A stretch of DNA of 64,000 bases from NCBI GenBank assembly GCA_026168455.1, contig CM047427.1, positions 11,933,505 through 11,997,504 of the forward strand, given 5' to 3'. The position numbers were made by a program, and so were the translations under genes. Under the pieces are notes generated by a model that made no database searches, had not been told where the DNA came from, and saw nothing but the letters and a program-made list of their open reading frames with translations. Numbering within the stretch: position 1 is the stretch's first letter; each line of letters starts with the position of its first letter. This document shows positions 1-12,738 of the stretch, one piece after another. This DNA comes from Theocolax elegans (taxonomy: Eukaryota > Arthropoda > Insecta > Hymenoptera > Cerocephalidae).

Positions 1-3000
1 TAGAAAACTTATTTAAAATCGTAAACAGTAACATTCTGTGTGTGTCGAATCAATACTACAATATTTTGGACAGCGAACGGAAATTAACAGATGAGTTTGT
101 AAAATTACACAGTGTTCATTTGTCACTCTACGAGATCTCGATCGAATTGTCGAATTTTTATGCGTTACCCATGTTGTTGTGCGTTACCTGCGTATTCGTT
201 GTATTGATATTGGATGCTAATTATGTGGTTCAACCGATCGCTCATGGATATTTTAGTATGGATAGAATCCAATATATCCATTGTTGTTTGCATATGATAC
301 ATCACATTGGAGTGTTGATCGTTTTAACGCAATCGGTCAGTCGTGTCGTTAGTCAGGTAATATAATACATCATTTTTTATTACATAATGTATTATTCAAA
401 TTTTAATAGTAATTATATTTTTTTCTTAAGAGTCGTAGAGCTGGAGAAATTGTAAATAAGTGGTCGATAACTGTCAATAATCAAGAAATATCACGAAAGG
501 TATTTATAAGATATGAATAATAACCTAAGGAGATGTTAGTCGTAAAGAATGGTATTGCTATTTATTTTTTAAAGTATGAGGATTTTACATTTATATCTGT
601 GATGCAATTTTATTAGTTATGTTAATTTTAATAGTCTGCAAATTTTTTGAAATTGTGCAAAACTCGGTTAAATACCTAATAATAGTTACCGACGAAAGCA
701 GTTACTTATTATTAATTAATTTACAATCATTATTTGGAAAATTATATTTGTTAAATTACTCTATATCAACTAAAAATTCCGTACAAATTTTTTGGTTATA
801 ACATTTAACATTTATGTATAGCTTTGACTATTTTTTAAATATTGTTATTACAGATCTGATTTTTATACTTTTAATTTTTGTATACTCTTGTATAAATTGT
901 TATTTTTAATTTTCATTAAAATAATTAAATAAATACATGTACATATAAATATATATTCTAAAGGGATGGCATACTTGATGATTACCGACGGAGTAATGTA
1001 GGTTAATTGAAAGGCCGAATACAATCTGAGGTTTAATGTTCAAAACGAGTAAAAAAATTATTCAAAGTAAAAAATTCTTTATTTTGATATGTACCTATTA
1101 ATTAAAAAAAATACTATTAATTTATAAAGAATAGAAAAACACACATTTATTCTCTGTGTATATGTTCATGTATAATGATTATTTACCAAAGTAAAAATAA
1201 AAAACTACAAAATTGTATCCTAAATTTATTAGTCTCAAATACATAAAGTTTAGAAGCATACAATGATTATTACGCGGATGTTGAGACAATTATAAAATCA
1301 TCAAAATTAGTTATTTTTCTATAATTGTGTTAATAGAAAATTAATCATAGTAGGAAATTTATCTTGAAATTTCAGTAAAAAAAGTATTGAATAATATCGC
1401 ATCCGACTCTTCAGATAATATATCTATTTAAAAAGCTGCAATTTTGTGGAAATTTTTGCAATTTAATTAAAAGAAAGCATCTTTAAACAATTTTATATCA
1501 ATACACTTATTGTTTTCATACTTACTTTTAACTTTGAATAATAATATAATATTGAATTATTTAGAGCTATTTTATTTTAATTGTTAGTTAAATAATAGAT
1601 TGTTTTAAATGCAATAGTTAACCTATTCCTTTTGGTCAGTAACATCCGGATATTATCCTCTTGAGGATCGGTTCAGCTCCTAATAAGTACACACAAAGTC
1701 GGTAAGTTCAATTATGCAAACTCTTTTGGTTCAATTTTTTCCAACTATTTAAAAAGTAAGTAGGTGCCTCTCTATTTATCCTGCGGGTGGTGTAACTGAG
1801 TGTTACCTATTGAGCAAAGTAAGTTCATTTTTACATTAATTCAACAAAATCTTCCATTTTATGAATAAACTAGATAGTTAAATAACACATAATTATATAC
1901 ACTGAGAAAAATTTGCTAATATAAATTACTATTTTAATGGTAAAAGGAGGAAAGACATACACAATTGAAAAATTGCTATTGTTACGTACGTAACATCGAC
2001 GCGCGGATCTGCACGTGTGTGAGAACGGTGTAGGATGACCGAAACGCGAAATATCAAGACGAATGCAATTACATCAAGAAATCGCGGACGGCAGCCTAGT
2101 GGTTAGGCCTCGTGACTGGCAACTCGCGGATCCTCGGTTCGAGTCCCGGCGTCCGATCAATTTTTTATTCGGTCCTTTCCTATCATCTTCTCCATACGCA
2201 ATACTATTAATAATGGTAAAAATTGCCACTATTTTGAAAAAATTACTATTAATAATGGCAACTTTGATCATTATTATTATCATGTTTTATAATTATGTAA
2301 GTCTGTTCTCCGATTATCATCAAAATAGTAATTTTTACTAAAAAATTTTTCTCTCACATAAGATATATATAAGGATTTTTAACGCAAAACTGGATATTTT
2401 CGGTGCAAATATATGATTTATGAAATTATATAAAATGAATACATTTATTGAAATATATTGAATAAAAATTTGCAGAATGATAAATTATTGAATTAATTAT
2501 CTATTCTGCGTCTTTATCATTTATCAATATGCTTAATTTCGAAAAAAATATTGGTTCATTCTTAATTTCCTTCAAACCCTAACATCATAAATTTAAATTA
2601 TATTTAACTTTTCTTATTCATCGCTTAACTTTTCAATTCACTCAATTCTTAATAAATGGAATTTCGCTCAGTCGTAACAATCAGGTGTACCACCCCTTTA
2701 AATGGACTGACGTAGTACAATTATAAGCATGTACCATTTCCAATCAAAATTACATTAAATTAATTGAAATCTGGAAAAATTCACGTGTAATCATTAAAAG
2801 AATACAATACATGGTAAAAAAATAAATAACAAACATTAGGGCTAAGCATCTCTTTAATTTAAAACCTATAAAAAGCAGGATCCATAAAAAATTTGTATCT
2901 TTTATTATTCTTAGTTAATTAAATTTCAACTATATTCGATCGAACAGAAGTTAAAATTTACAGTGTATGGTTTATTCTCTTTAAACAATACGTTATTAAC

Positions 3001-3165
3001 GTCCGTAAGTGATATAATATTACTATTTACATAAGTTTATGTTTGAATTTTTCATTATTATAATTTTCTTTACTACATAATCATACAACATTTTAGATTT
3101 TAAGCTCAATTACAACGTACTTGGTGATTCTCCTACAATTTGAAGAGAAACATAACATTAAATAA
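1..3165 (+). CDS. GrA: gustatory receptor, 5' partial
   Basis: This is the C-terminal part of a seven-transmembrane gustatory receptor, expected in the plasma membrane of chemosensory neurons. The coding frame is open from base 3, so the gene starts upstream of the window. Exons read from the sequence are <1-356, 431-499, 2915-3004 and 3097-3165, all phase 0 with GT-AG borders. Exon lengths (23 and 30 codons for exons 2 and 3) match the other receptors here exactly. Exon 3 reads FTVYGLFSLNNTLLTS at its end, and the last exon carries TYLVILLQF, which fits the TYhhhhhQF signature of the insect GR family, before stop 3163-3165. The second intron is 2.4 kb and holds a MITE-like element. Joining the exons at 1-499 to those at 2915-3165 is inference: exons 3-4 could instead belong to a decayed neighbour, since relic exons 3-4 precede GrD and GrE. 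Confidence 0.75.
1903..2355. mobile_element. MITE-like element with tRNA-like core
   Basis: Imperfect terminal inverted repeats of about 35 bp bracket this segment: TGAGAAAAATTTGCTAAT at the left and a mirror sequence ending TTTTTCTCTCA at the right. The interior holds a GC-rich tRNA-like block (2085-2156). No transposase ORF is present, so if mobile it is non-autonomous. It lies in the second intron of GrA. Confidence 0.5.
2085..2156 (+). repeat. tRNA-like SINE head, not a functional tRNA
   Basis: The block has a pol III A-box-like TAGTGGTTAGG and a B-box GGTTCGAGTCC, with complementary ends GGACG and CGTCC that could form an acceptor stem, and a D-stem GCCT/AGGC. The anticodon stem does not pair well. 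I read it as a tRNA-derived head trapped inside the surrounding inverted-repeat element. Confidence 0.5.
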
Positions 3166-3323
3166 ATAATGTACACTTGAATTTAAATGCAGGCGGAAGA
3201 TATCGATCGAACGTTTACGCGAAAAAAAGTATATAATTTAATATATCGCAGTATTATATTAAACTATCTAGTCTATAGAAGTTACAACAAAAGTTCAAGT
3301 TGGTTACATATTGATTTTGAAAT

Positions 3324-6300
3324 ATGAAACTCACGATGTTTAAGCGAGTTAGGTGTAAGATATTAATTAAAAAATTTATGTTCTATTATTTTAAATTTTT
3401 CGGATTAGCGACCATGACGATACAAGTAAAAATCGATGAACATAGAAAATCAGTGTATTTACTGTTTGTGGACTCGAAAATCGGATTAATTTATAATGTG
3501 ATTTTAATAATTATAGTGTCTACGATAAGCTGCTTTACTATTCCAATCGCTTATTACGGACTCGATTTCGAAGGAAGAACCGTATTCGAAAAAGTGTTCG
3601 ACACAGCGATAATCGCGTTTTCAGCTTTCGGGTCACTCGTGATATTCATAATGTTTACCGTTCATCAAACAAAGTCAATAAGACTATTCAACAAAATCAC
3701 TCAACTTACCGTGATGTCGAAAAAAACATTTCATATGCACGACGAAGACACACCTGTTTTACGAATATTAGTTTCTTCAATCGTTACGAATATAATAAAA
3801 TCTTGGTGTTTGGTTTTTATCACCGAACAGACATTTGATACGTTAAAATATTGTCTTGTTATGTTTTTTTGTGAATTTACACTTAATTACGTTTTGATAC
3901 AGTATGCGTTGTTATTGACGTTGACTGGATGTTTGTACAGAAGTATGAATGAATATCTTGTTTTAACGTTCAAGAATACATATAACGTTAACGTGATCGG
4001 CAATGACGAGGAGAAAATTAGATTGGATAAAATTAAAAATTTGCATCGTTTTAACGTTGATTTATGCGAATTCTCGGAAGATCTGTCGAGGTTCTACAGT
4101 TTACCAATGGTCTTTAGTATTATTCAAGTTTTTCTCGTTTTACTCAGTTATTCTTATTTCATTGCCAAAGCTGTCACACCTAGAACAATCGGTATGTCGT
4201 TGGATCAGAACTTTTTGTGTTTTTCACAAATGGTTTATTATCTGAGTATATTGATTACTTTGACGAATTCTGTTACACGGGTTATTTCGGAGGTAATAGA
4301 TGAAAACATTTTTTGAACTTACAAGCCAGTACTATAATTTAGAAAAAATAATTAATTATTGATAATTTATAATTTATTATGCTATGTCTGATGTAGTTCA
4401 TATTAAAGTTTTAAACAAATTGTATTATCATTAACTATTATCCAAAATTCTGTTAGTTAATGTATTAGTAACATAACTTATTTTTGATACAATGTGTGTA
4501 AAATGCGTTTTCTAAAAATCGCAATTACACCCTCGGTATCAAAAAATATTGTTATATAGTTCGATACTCGTCTGAAAGATAATTTTCAAGTCTTGTTTCA
4601 CTCGGGTGATAAATCTCTGATTCGTTTAAAAATCAACAGTTTCACACTAGTATCGAAAAAATTGATTCTTCAGAAACCATTATTACACTAATTGAATATC
4701 CTGAAATTTTACCAATAACAATCAAACATGATTTCGATCCACTTGAATAAAACAAATTTAAAGGGCGCAAATATATGCGCATAAGCCTTACATACAGCTG
4801 ATTTACTCCTCGTATTTTCTTCTTTTATGTGTAACTCGAATCACAAATAGAAACGCTTATACATCCAATATAATATAGATTATATAACTTCTGTCAGTGT
4901 AAAAATGTTTATTTTTCGAATAATTTCAATTTTTTGACTGTCTATAACATTGCACCAATATGAGATAAAAATCCAAAAAAAATTTCTTTTACTTTCTTCA
5001 AGTGATTTCCTGTAGGTTGTAACTATTTAAAACAATATTTATTTTTTGTCTGGATCACTTGACATAGAATCTCCTATAATTAAAAAATTAGACGTTTAAT
5101 TTTTGGTTAAGCATTCTCAAGTGAACATTAGGACAAGTGACTTTTCCGAAAGATAATAGCCTTGAAGCGATATACGGATGGTTTACTACATAAATGGGTT
5201 TCTGAATTAAAATAAAAATGAATTTAACGTTCGGTGATATGAACAGCCAGCCAAAATTTTTTTCTTTCCTAAAATTTTTTTACATGTTCTATAAAGTGTT
5301 TCTAGTGTATCTTAATTTTTTTCAGATTTTTATATTACTCTATGCCAAAGTGATAGACACTTAAAAAAAAGTGTAGCCATTTTTACACTTTTTGGCTATA
5401 TACATTACTTTATGGCTCTTCAGGGATGCATTTTTCAGAAAAAACATATATATATATACTTTTTTTTGTAAACTATTTGATCTTTTCATTAAAAATACTT
5501 CCAAAGTCATACATATAGGCTACAGGTACCCTGTAAGTCATTTAATCCTTGAAATGAGGATTTGAGAGAGTTTGATCATCGAGATACAGACCGAAAAATT
5601 TCTGGAGATACATTTTTTAGTTTTAAAGTACCGGTGAAAATCCTGTTACATCACAAGTATAAGCCTCTGTAATTTTAGCAGTCTATAATGTTAAAATATA
5701 AATTGAAATATCATTTATGCCTACTAAAAGTATGTTTGTATGTACAACGCACATTACCATAAGATTTTTTTATAATAACATGTTGATATTTCATGGGTAT
5801 TCCTTACATGTTTCTAGTAAGGAATACCCATGAAATATCAACATGTTATTATAAAAAAATCTTTTTTTTTATGTAAACTACATTTATAAATCTTATGGTA
5901 ATGAAACATGTATCTTTTATAAAAATAATTTACTGCAGTGCAGTGTTCCGATAATATATAATTAACAATTTATTGCACCCAGTGGGTAATTGGCAAAGAA
6001 ATCATAGACTTTCATTTTTTGCATTACTAAGATACAGACTTGTGTTTCACAACAAAGTAACTAAATTTTATATACTTCTAAAAATAACATAATAATTTTT
6101 AAATCCTCTTACAGAATACCATTATTAATTCTATGATTTTTATTTTTTATATTTTGCCAGAAAAAATTTACTCAAGAAACAAGAATTAAAATTATCTAAG
6201 TTTTTTTCTTTATGCATGAGAATGTGAGGTGATATTACTTTATATTCATGTACGATGCATAACACATTTTTCCATCTCTTACAAAAAATGAACGCTACAA

Positions 6301-8011
6301 TTTCTAAAATATAACAGACTTTAATTTTGTGTAAATATATATCACCTGAAACTGAATTTTAATAAGTGATTAGAAAGATACATGTTTCTAGTAAAGAATA
6401 CCCATGAAATTTAAACTTTTTATTGTAAAAATATCTTTCTTTTTATGTAAGCTACCTCAATAAATCTTTACAGAACATGTAAAAAAAAGTTTGGGGAAAA
6501 TATAATTTTGGACGGCTGATCTTACAGAGAATCACTCATATATGTACACGGAGAGAAATATATGATAATTTTTACCCTGTAAGAATAGTAAAAGTGGGAC
6601 AAACTGTCTTTTCTGGAAAAATTTACCCGGTTTTCGGTTAAAAATTACAAGACTTACGATAAATTTTACTATGCAGCAGGGTAATTTTTACCAGAAAAAA
6701 CAGTTCGTCCCATGTTTACTAACCTTACAGGGTAAAAATTATCATATATTTCTCTCCGTGTATGTATATATAAATATATATTTATCGATCTTTTTACTAA
6801 AAGCTGTACTTTAAAATAAGGCAGACACATTTTACTCTTTGTCCACTATGGTTGGTGAAATTTCCCAGAGTACGGCCATTACAAAAAAATTTTATTTGTT
6901 TATTTTTATAGAATTTTACTAATTGTTATTATTTCAATATTTATTCAATATCTACCCTCTCATAAAAGTTAAATAATTTTGAAAAAAAACATTTCATTTT
7001 TTTACGTTACAATTTCATATAAGTAGATGAGAACCATACTTAATTGTTACTATTATTAAAATTTCAGTTTGTTCAATGAAGTTTTTATTAAAATATTTAA
7101 TAGTAAGTTTATTATGGTAAAAAATAATAGCGAAGTAATAATTAGGTAAACAATGTTGGATAAACATAAATAATGCTATCTTTTGGTTCAAAATTTAAGA
7201 ATCATTTTAAATAATTGCATATTAAATTATTAATTGTTAATATTAAATTATTTTTTTTAAATTTTTAGTCAGGCTTGTTCCCTTGAAGGGAAATCACACT
7301 CAAATTATTGACTGAATTAAAAGGTTAAAGAACGTAAAACTTTCTCGTTAAAATTGTATTAGATTAAGTTAAATTTCAAACAAAAATATTGATACATGGC
7401 AGGAAAGTCGACTCTTAAATACGAATTTAGGTTTGAAAACAAAATTTAAAATTTTTGTGATATTTGAAAATTAACGCATTTATAAAAGAAGTGTAAAATG
7501 ATGTCTTGGTGTTACCAAATTTAACATTCTTATTATTGAAAATAGTTTTTTTATCTTCATCAACTCAGTCAAGAAAATTTGAGTATTACGTCCCGTTAAT
7601 AAGATCTATATGTTTGATTAATATTTTTTTAGTCGAAAAGAACCGCTAAACTTGTTAATAAGTGTTTGATGGATTTGGAAAGTCATAAAATAATTGATAA
7701 GGTAAACTCTTTGTATGAATAATAATAATTTTATGTTATAAATTATTAACATTCAGTTATTTTGTTACACGTAGTTAAATAAATTTTTAAATTATCTGGC
7801 GTATCAGGATGTACAATTTACGGTATTTAATCTTTTTTCTTTGGATAATTCATTATTAATGTCGGTAAGTGTAGATATGTATACAATATAAAAATATTAC
7901 AAAAATTGTATATAATTAAAATTATACTGTAATAATAATAATGATGTTACTCAGATTACAGGTTCAATCGCCACGTATTTGATAATAGTTATCCAATTTC
8001 AGTCGTCGTAA
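3324..8011 (+). CDS. GrB: gustatory receptor, complete
   Basis: Complete four-exon gustatory receptor of 394 codons, a normal length for the family. Exons are 3324-4292, 7633-7701, 7775-7864 and 7955-8011. Exon 1 begins MKLTMFKRVRC and holds hydrophobic segments near residues 51-72, 92-113, 147-170, 177-205, 260-285 and 305-320. The seventh lies in the last exon, which reads ITGSIATYLIIVIQFQ and carries the TYxxxxxQF family signature. All donors are GTAA-type (GTAATA, GTAAAC, GTAAGT) and all acceptors end in AG. Such proteins act as ligand-gated channels in taste or other chemosensory neurons; the ligand cannot be inferred. The 3.3-kb first intron contains several inverted-repeat elements. 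GrB is about 85% identical in exon 1 to GrE, which lies 33 kb downstream inside a duplicated block. Confidence 0.9.
5754..5903. repeat. Long near-perfect palindrome in GrB intron
   Basis: Arms 5761-5806 and 5818-5863 are perfect 46-bp inverted copies around an 11-base loop. An outer arm, CATTACCATAAGATT, recurs inverted at about 5888-5903. A diverged fragment with TTTCTAGTAAAGAATACCC lies at about 6386. No ORF is present; a MITE or snap-back insertion is likely. Confidence 0.7.
6545..6762. mobile_element. Foldback MITE, 218 bp
   Basis: The 38-bp ends are exact inverted copies: TACACGGAGAGAAATATATG at 6545 and its complement ending at 6762. Inversion continues with mismatches through most of the interior (GTGGGACAAACTG against CAGTTCGTCCCAT). 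It has no coding capacity and lies in GrB intron 1. Confidence 0.75.
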
Positions 8012-8508
8012 TCCATTGATCGAAATTATTTACTTACATATAGTTGTTATAAAAAATATTATTAAATATTATTATGCATTGAATAATAAAAATATATTTT
8101 CTATCGAATGAATATAAAATAAATTTATATTGCAACGTATACTTTTTCCATAATTGCAAGTGCGATAACAATAACTATCGTTTTTCCAACTAACTCTACA
8201 ATTTTAAAACAGATAATAAAAATTAATTTCTTAATACATGTTTAATTACTTGCATAAAATATATACTCATCCTTGAAGTATTTTTATAATTACGCAAATG
8301 ATTCAATAACGCAATGTTAATCCACTTTGCGGAAAAGCGAAGTAATGTCACACGGACACCTGTTTAATTTAAACACATCGGTCGAATGAAATAATTATTA
8401 AAATGTGTTCAATTTATTTATTACGTTTCTTATTATACTGATATTAGAAAAAATATTAAATATTGAAAGTTTATGAGAGCACAATTATTATAGTCAAACG
8501 ACCTAAAG
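8012..8508. other. Intergenic GrB-GrC
   Basis: AT-rich spacer without ORFs. From about 8080 to 8395 it aligns with the sequence downstream of GrE (about 39720-40030), so it belongs to the duplicated block. No promoter element can be named with confidence. Confidence 0.6.
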
Positions 8509-10133
8509 ATGAAATCTAAAATCTTTTATTCAATAACAAATACAATTTTAATAAAAAAATTCTTAGTTTACTTTTTCAAATTTTTTGGACTTGCAACTAT
8601 GTCGATGGACAAGAGGATATCTGAGAATGGAAAATCAGTACACTTAGTATTTGTGAAATCAAAATTCGGATTAATTTACAACGCAATATTAATAATATTA
8701 GTGATAATACTAAGTTATTGTACACTTCAATTATCCTATTCAGGTATCGATTATCCAGGAAGAAGTGAATTTGAAAGAGTAATCGATACAGCGCATGTTG
8801 CACTTTCGGTGTTCTCGATCCTCGTAATGTTCGTATTCTTTTCTTTGCGCCAAAAGCGAGCGATAAAATTGTTCAACAAAATCATACGTGTCGTCGAATT
8901 TTCCCGAAATATCAATAATACGATTTTCAACGAGTACTCACCGATTTTAACCATATTTGCGTACTCGATAATCGCTAATTTAATCCGATGTAACAGTAGC
9001 ATATTTATCGAGCAACAAAATTGGTTATACGTTATTTTCACACTTTTTTGTACTTCATCGATTTTACGAATAATTACGCGCTTATACAGTACACACTGAT
9101 TGCAAAATTAATTTATCAATTGTTCAAAAATACAAACGAGAATATCGTGGTGCTGTTGAGAAAATCGTTGGAGGTTACAGTGATCGGTAAGGACGAAGAG
9201 AAAGCTAAACTAGATAAAATAAAAAATTTAAACTGCTTGATCGTACGTCTGCACGAGCTATCAGAAGATTTGATTAATTTTTACAATATACCGATGATTT
9301 TTAGCATTAGCTATACATTTTTTACCCTGATCGTTTACGCGTACTACGTGGCTAAATCGATCATACCTGGAAAAGCTGGTCAACCATTAGGATACGAAAT
9401 TTTCTTTTTATATCAAATGTGCTATTATCTAAGTATATTAATCATTATGACGAATTCTATCACTCAAGTAATTACGGAGGTAATATCTACAATACTTCTT
9501 GATCATTACTTGCCCTCCAAAAAAATAATTTTTTATTCAGATATTTAGTATTAATTTATTTTTTTGCTTATAACTTTTTAATAAAGGATTTTTAGGCTTT
9601 TAGTTTATATTTAGATTATTTATTATTTTATCAAAATACAAGTATTACGATGTAAAATGTAAAAAAATTAATATATTCTATAACATTTGAAACTTTATTT
9701 CTTTGGGAGGCAAAATATAAACAGGATCCGAAAAAATTTTAGATTTATTACTTTCTTTCTGATTGTTTCTTTTTTCAGTCAAAAAGAACAGCTGAAATTG
9801 TTAACAAACACTTAGTAGATATAAAAAGCCAACAGATTATTAACAGAGTAAATTTTTCTAATGCTATTTATTTATTATTACACCGATATAAAAATAACGT
9901 TTAATTTATGTTTACAGTTACATATATTTTTGGATTACCTCGTACACCAAAATTTACATTTCACGGTTTTTAATCTTTTTCCATTGGATAATTCATTATT
10001 GATATCAGTAAGTGAATAACGTGCTAATAAAACCAATATTTAATAATTGATTATTAAATTATTTTTACATTTTCAGATTACAGGCTCGATAACCACGTAT
10101 TTGATAATAGTATTACAATTTCATATACAATAA
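8509..10133 (+). pseudogene. GrC: gustatory receptor with one frameshift
   Basis: Four-exon receptor gene with the same layout as its neighbours: exon 1 8509-9479, exon 2 9779-9847, exon 3 9918-10007, exon 4 10077-10133. The last exon reads ITGSITTYLIIVLQF and keeps the family signature. Exon 1 is broken once. The first frame runs to a stop at about 9100, and receptor-like sequence (NYALIQYTLIAKL onward) resumes in another frame from about 9050. The break coincides with a run of six T at 9044-9049, where a single missing base would explain it. Splice sites and all later exons are intact. It is therefore either a very young pseudogene or a functional gene hit by a homopolymer sequencing error. 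Confidence 0.8.
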
Positions 10134-10254
10134 ATTTAGGTGGATCAAGATTACCTTTGAATAATTATTTTAAAACAAGCACGTTATTTATGAATAATTT
10201 GTTAATAAAATCTTAGAAGATTTTAATACTTACAATATTATTAAGAGTTACTTC

Positions 10255-10465
10255 TTTTTTTATTATATTAACGTCGCTCTTTTTATGCTCCCAAACTAGT
10301 GCTAATCAGCGTCGGAGGTCATACGATGTCTTAGTGAAGAAAGCACTTGTTGAATATACATTCGCCAGTGGTGCTTGTATCAATCGGTCAGGGCCGGAAA
10401 TCGAACCTGGGACCTCCAAATTACAAGCCTGACCGGCCCTAACCGACCGAGCCATTGCAGGCCTC
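10255..10465 (-). mobile_element. tRNA-derived SINE, copy 1
   Basis: Read on the minus strand it begins GAGGCCTGCAATGGCTCGGT with an A-box-like head and a B-box-like GGTTCGATTTCC. The unique body includes GACATCGTATGACCTCCG-type sequence and the element ends in an AT-rich TAATATAATAA tail. It matches the copy at 42679-42890 in inverted orientation along its whole length. Confidence 0.8.
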
Positions 10466-12104
10466 AAAGAGAGTTATTATTTTTAAAAATATTCAATATA
10501 TAGTTACTCCTTTTTATGATTTTTTCAAGTACTTTATACAAGTTTTGAGAAAATTTATTTTGAAGTTAAAATCATTTATAAAATAGAAATTTACCTTGAA
10601 ATAAACATTTATTTTGCTTCGGATACTATGGGGGTGACTAGTTGAAGTAATTTATGGAAAAAAATTAAAAGATTTACTTCGAGATAAAAAATGAGATGAT
10701 CATAAAGAATTTGAGATAAGTGTCCTTTTTCCATTCAACGACAATTTTCTTATTTAAATTAAGTAATATATGTAAAAAATTATAAAATATTATTTATTTT
10801 GGGATAAATAACAGTATAAACCAATATTCGAGAAATCAACATTTTATATTTTATTATTTATTTTACATAACAACAATTTAGCAGATTAAAATAACTCAGC
10901 TATAGATCTAATCGTGCTTGCTTTTTTATTAGCTTCCACTACGATCCCCACTCTCCTAATTTTCCTTCGCGATACATGACCCCTTATCGCGGTCTCCTCA
11001 AGCTTTCGTATGGCTTAGCGTAATATGTGTATATATATAATGGCATTGCTATGTGTTGTTTTACTCCCATATAACTATTCAATAATAATATTTAAATTCG
11101 TGATCTGCCATAGCATTTTGCATGCAGCTATTGTTAATATTCAGCTTTTGCAAATTGAATTTGCAAAACATGAATTTTATTTCAAATTTTTTCAAATAAC
11201 TCTTTAGCTGAGGCGCCATTTTATTGTAGGTATAAGTTATAAGATTTAAGTAGTTGATAAAAAGGGTAGGTCTATACTTCTACACATATGATATAAAAAA
11301 AAAATCAGCGTGGCTAGAAGCTTCAAAGTGTAGCTTCGAAATCTCAAGGACGCTGAGTTGCGATTATTGCAATTAGGGATGTAAGGAATTTACCGTTAGC
11401 CTCCTATATAATGACGTCACCAAGCTATGCTTCAATTTACTCTATCGTTCTGGAGCCCGTTAAGTCCGGACGCGCGTGTTATTTACTATTTTCTTTCTAT
11501 AATTCAATTCGAAGTCTGATTTAAAAATAATTAAATTATAATTATCAGTTGTGTGAATCTTACCAATAGTTAGTAACATAATTATATTAGAGACTCATAA
11601 TATATACATAAATATATCCAACTATAATTGACCAATTGATACAGATTTTATCAAATATATATTACTTTATCAGACTAATTCAGGTAAGACTCTAATTATT
11701 ATTTTAAAATGAATTTATATGAATATAAATATCAAGTTAGTTGCGTGGATTTGCGCATGATTTCGTATGTGTCATAAGAGCCGAATCCACACAACAAATA
11801 AAATAAATGTTCGAAAAATATCTAACTGTTTTTATTAACAATTAGAATTTAACATATCGAAAATTCTTGCAAATGCTGCGAAGCCTATCATAATGATATC
11901 TTAATATTACAGGAAACCCGTAACTATGAAAATATGTTTAAATACTGTTGTTGTTAATGTATATTGTTATGGTTTTATTTACAATAAAACATTAAGTATA
12001 TGTTTTAAAGTAGATATAATAATAAATCTATTTTACTTGGTCGATAAGAATCAAATATATATTATCACGGTTATTTCGAAGCTCAATAATTTCATTTTTA
12101 ACAA

Positions 12105-12547
12105 TTAATTAAATTTAAACTCTACTCAAACGAACAAAATTTAGAATATTAAGTGTTTACTTCATTTTCCTTGAACAAGTCATTATTAATATCTGTAAGT
12201 AAATATCTTTATTCGTATATTTTAATTGATTCTATTATTATTTTCGCTTTGCGCATACTCGGAGAAAAAAAATATTTTTCTTAATTTGTGTCACTCAGTA
12301 TAAAGTTCAGCATATAAAAAAGCTTTTTACTGACTATAAGTGTGCTTCTTTAATAATTAATAGACTTTTCCCGTCATCTTGAATTTAATAAAGTGTTTAC
12401 TACCGTCTACTACACTCGTAGTACTTCTAGTAATTATTACAATTTTTTTCCGTGTATAATGTTATAATAATGCATACCATTTTAAGCTCAATTATAACAT
12501 ACTTAGTGCTTCCACTGCAATCTCAAGATAAATTCTATTTTAGATAA
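12105..12547 (+). pseudogene. Relic receptor exons 3 and 4
   Basis: Positions 12105-12194 form a 90-base exon-3 homologue that starts LIKFKLYSNEQ and ends FSLNKSLLIS before GTAAGT, closely resembling exon 3 of GrA. It contains an in-frame TAA and has lost its acceptor AG. Positions 12479-12547 match the last exon (LSSIITYLVLPLQ), but the AG acceptor is gone and the QF of the signature is QS. No exon 1 or 2 is present. These are the remains of a receptor gene upstream of GrD. Confidence 0.75.
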
Positions 12548-12738
12548 ATAATAAGCATGGAAAATTATACAAATAATTATACAGGCTTTGATTTGAATAT
12601 ACGTAGTATATCGATCGAAAGCATAACATACAAGATGTTATAACTATACAAGAAAGTTAAATTGTGCGTGACATAGTCAAACTCTGAAACTATAGCCTGG
12701 TTAAAAACTTTAATTCACTCAAAACTTCATAAGAAAAA

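Larger units (their letters stand above)
4293..7632 (+). other. Long first intron of GrB with inverted-repeat insertions
   Basis: No coding exon is visible. The intron contains a 46-bp-arm palindrome (5761-5863) with a diverged partial copy near 6380-6475, a foldback element (6545-6762), and AT-rich sequence (about 5240-5640) related to sequence at about 33.5-33.9 kb. The distal part (about 7030-7632) aligns with the intron of GrE, so the extra 1.5 kb compared with GrE is mainly insertions. Confidence 0.7.
10134..12738. other. Intergenic GrC-GrD
   Basis: Holds a SINE (10255-10465) and relic receptor exons (12105-12547). The remainder is AT-rich with no supported gene. A slightly GC-richer patch at about 10900-11010 and 11300-11480 looks repeat-derived but could not be named. 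Short open frames at 11025-11207 and 11926-12108 show no family features. Confidence 0.55.

Noticed and set aside
619..801. Small ORF in GrA intron
   Set aside because: Does not match receptor exons and has no upstream coding context.
2085..2156. Functional tRNA gene
   Set aside because: The anticodon stem does not pair and the block lies within an inverted-repeat element; better explained as a SINE-type head.
4003..4245. 80-codon ORF within GrB exon 1
   Set aside because: Shadow frame of the receptor.
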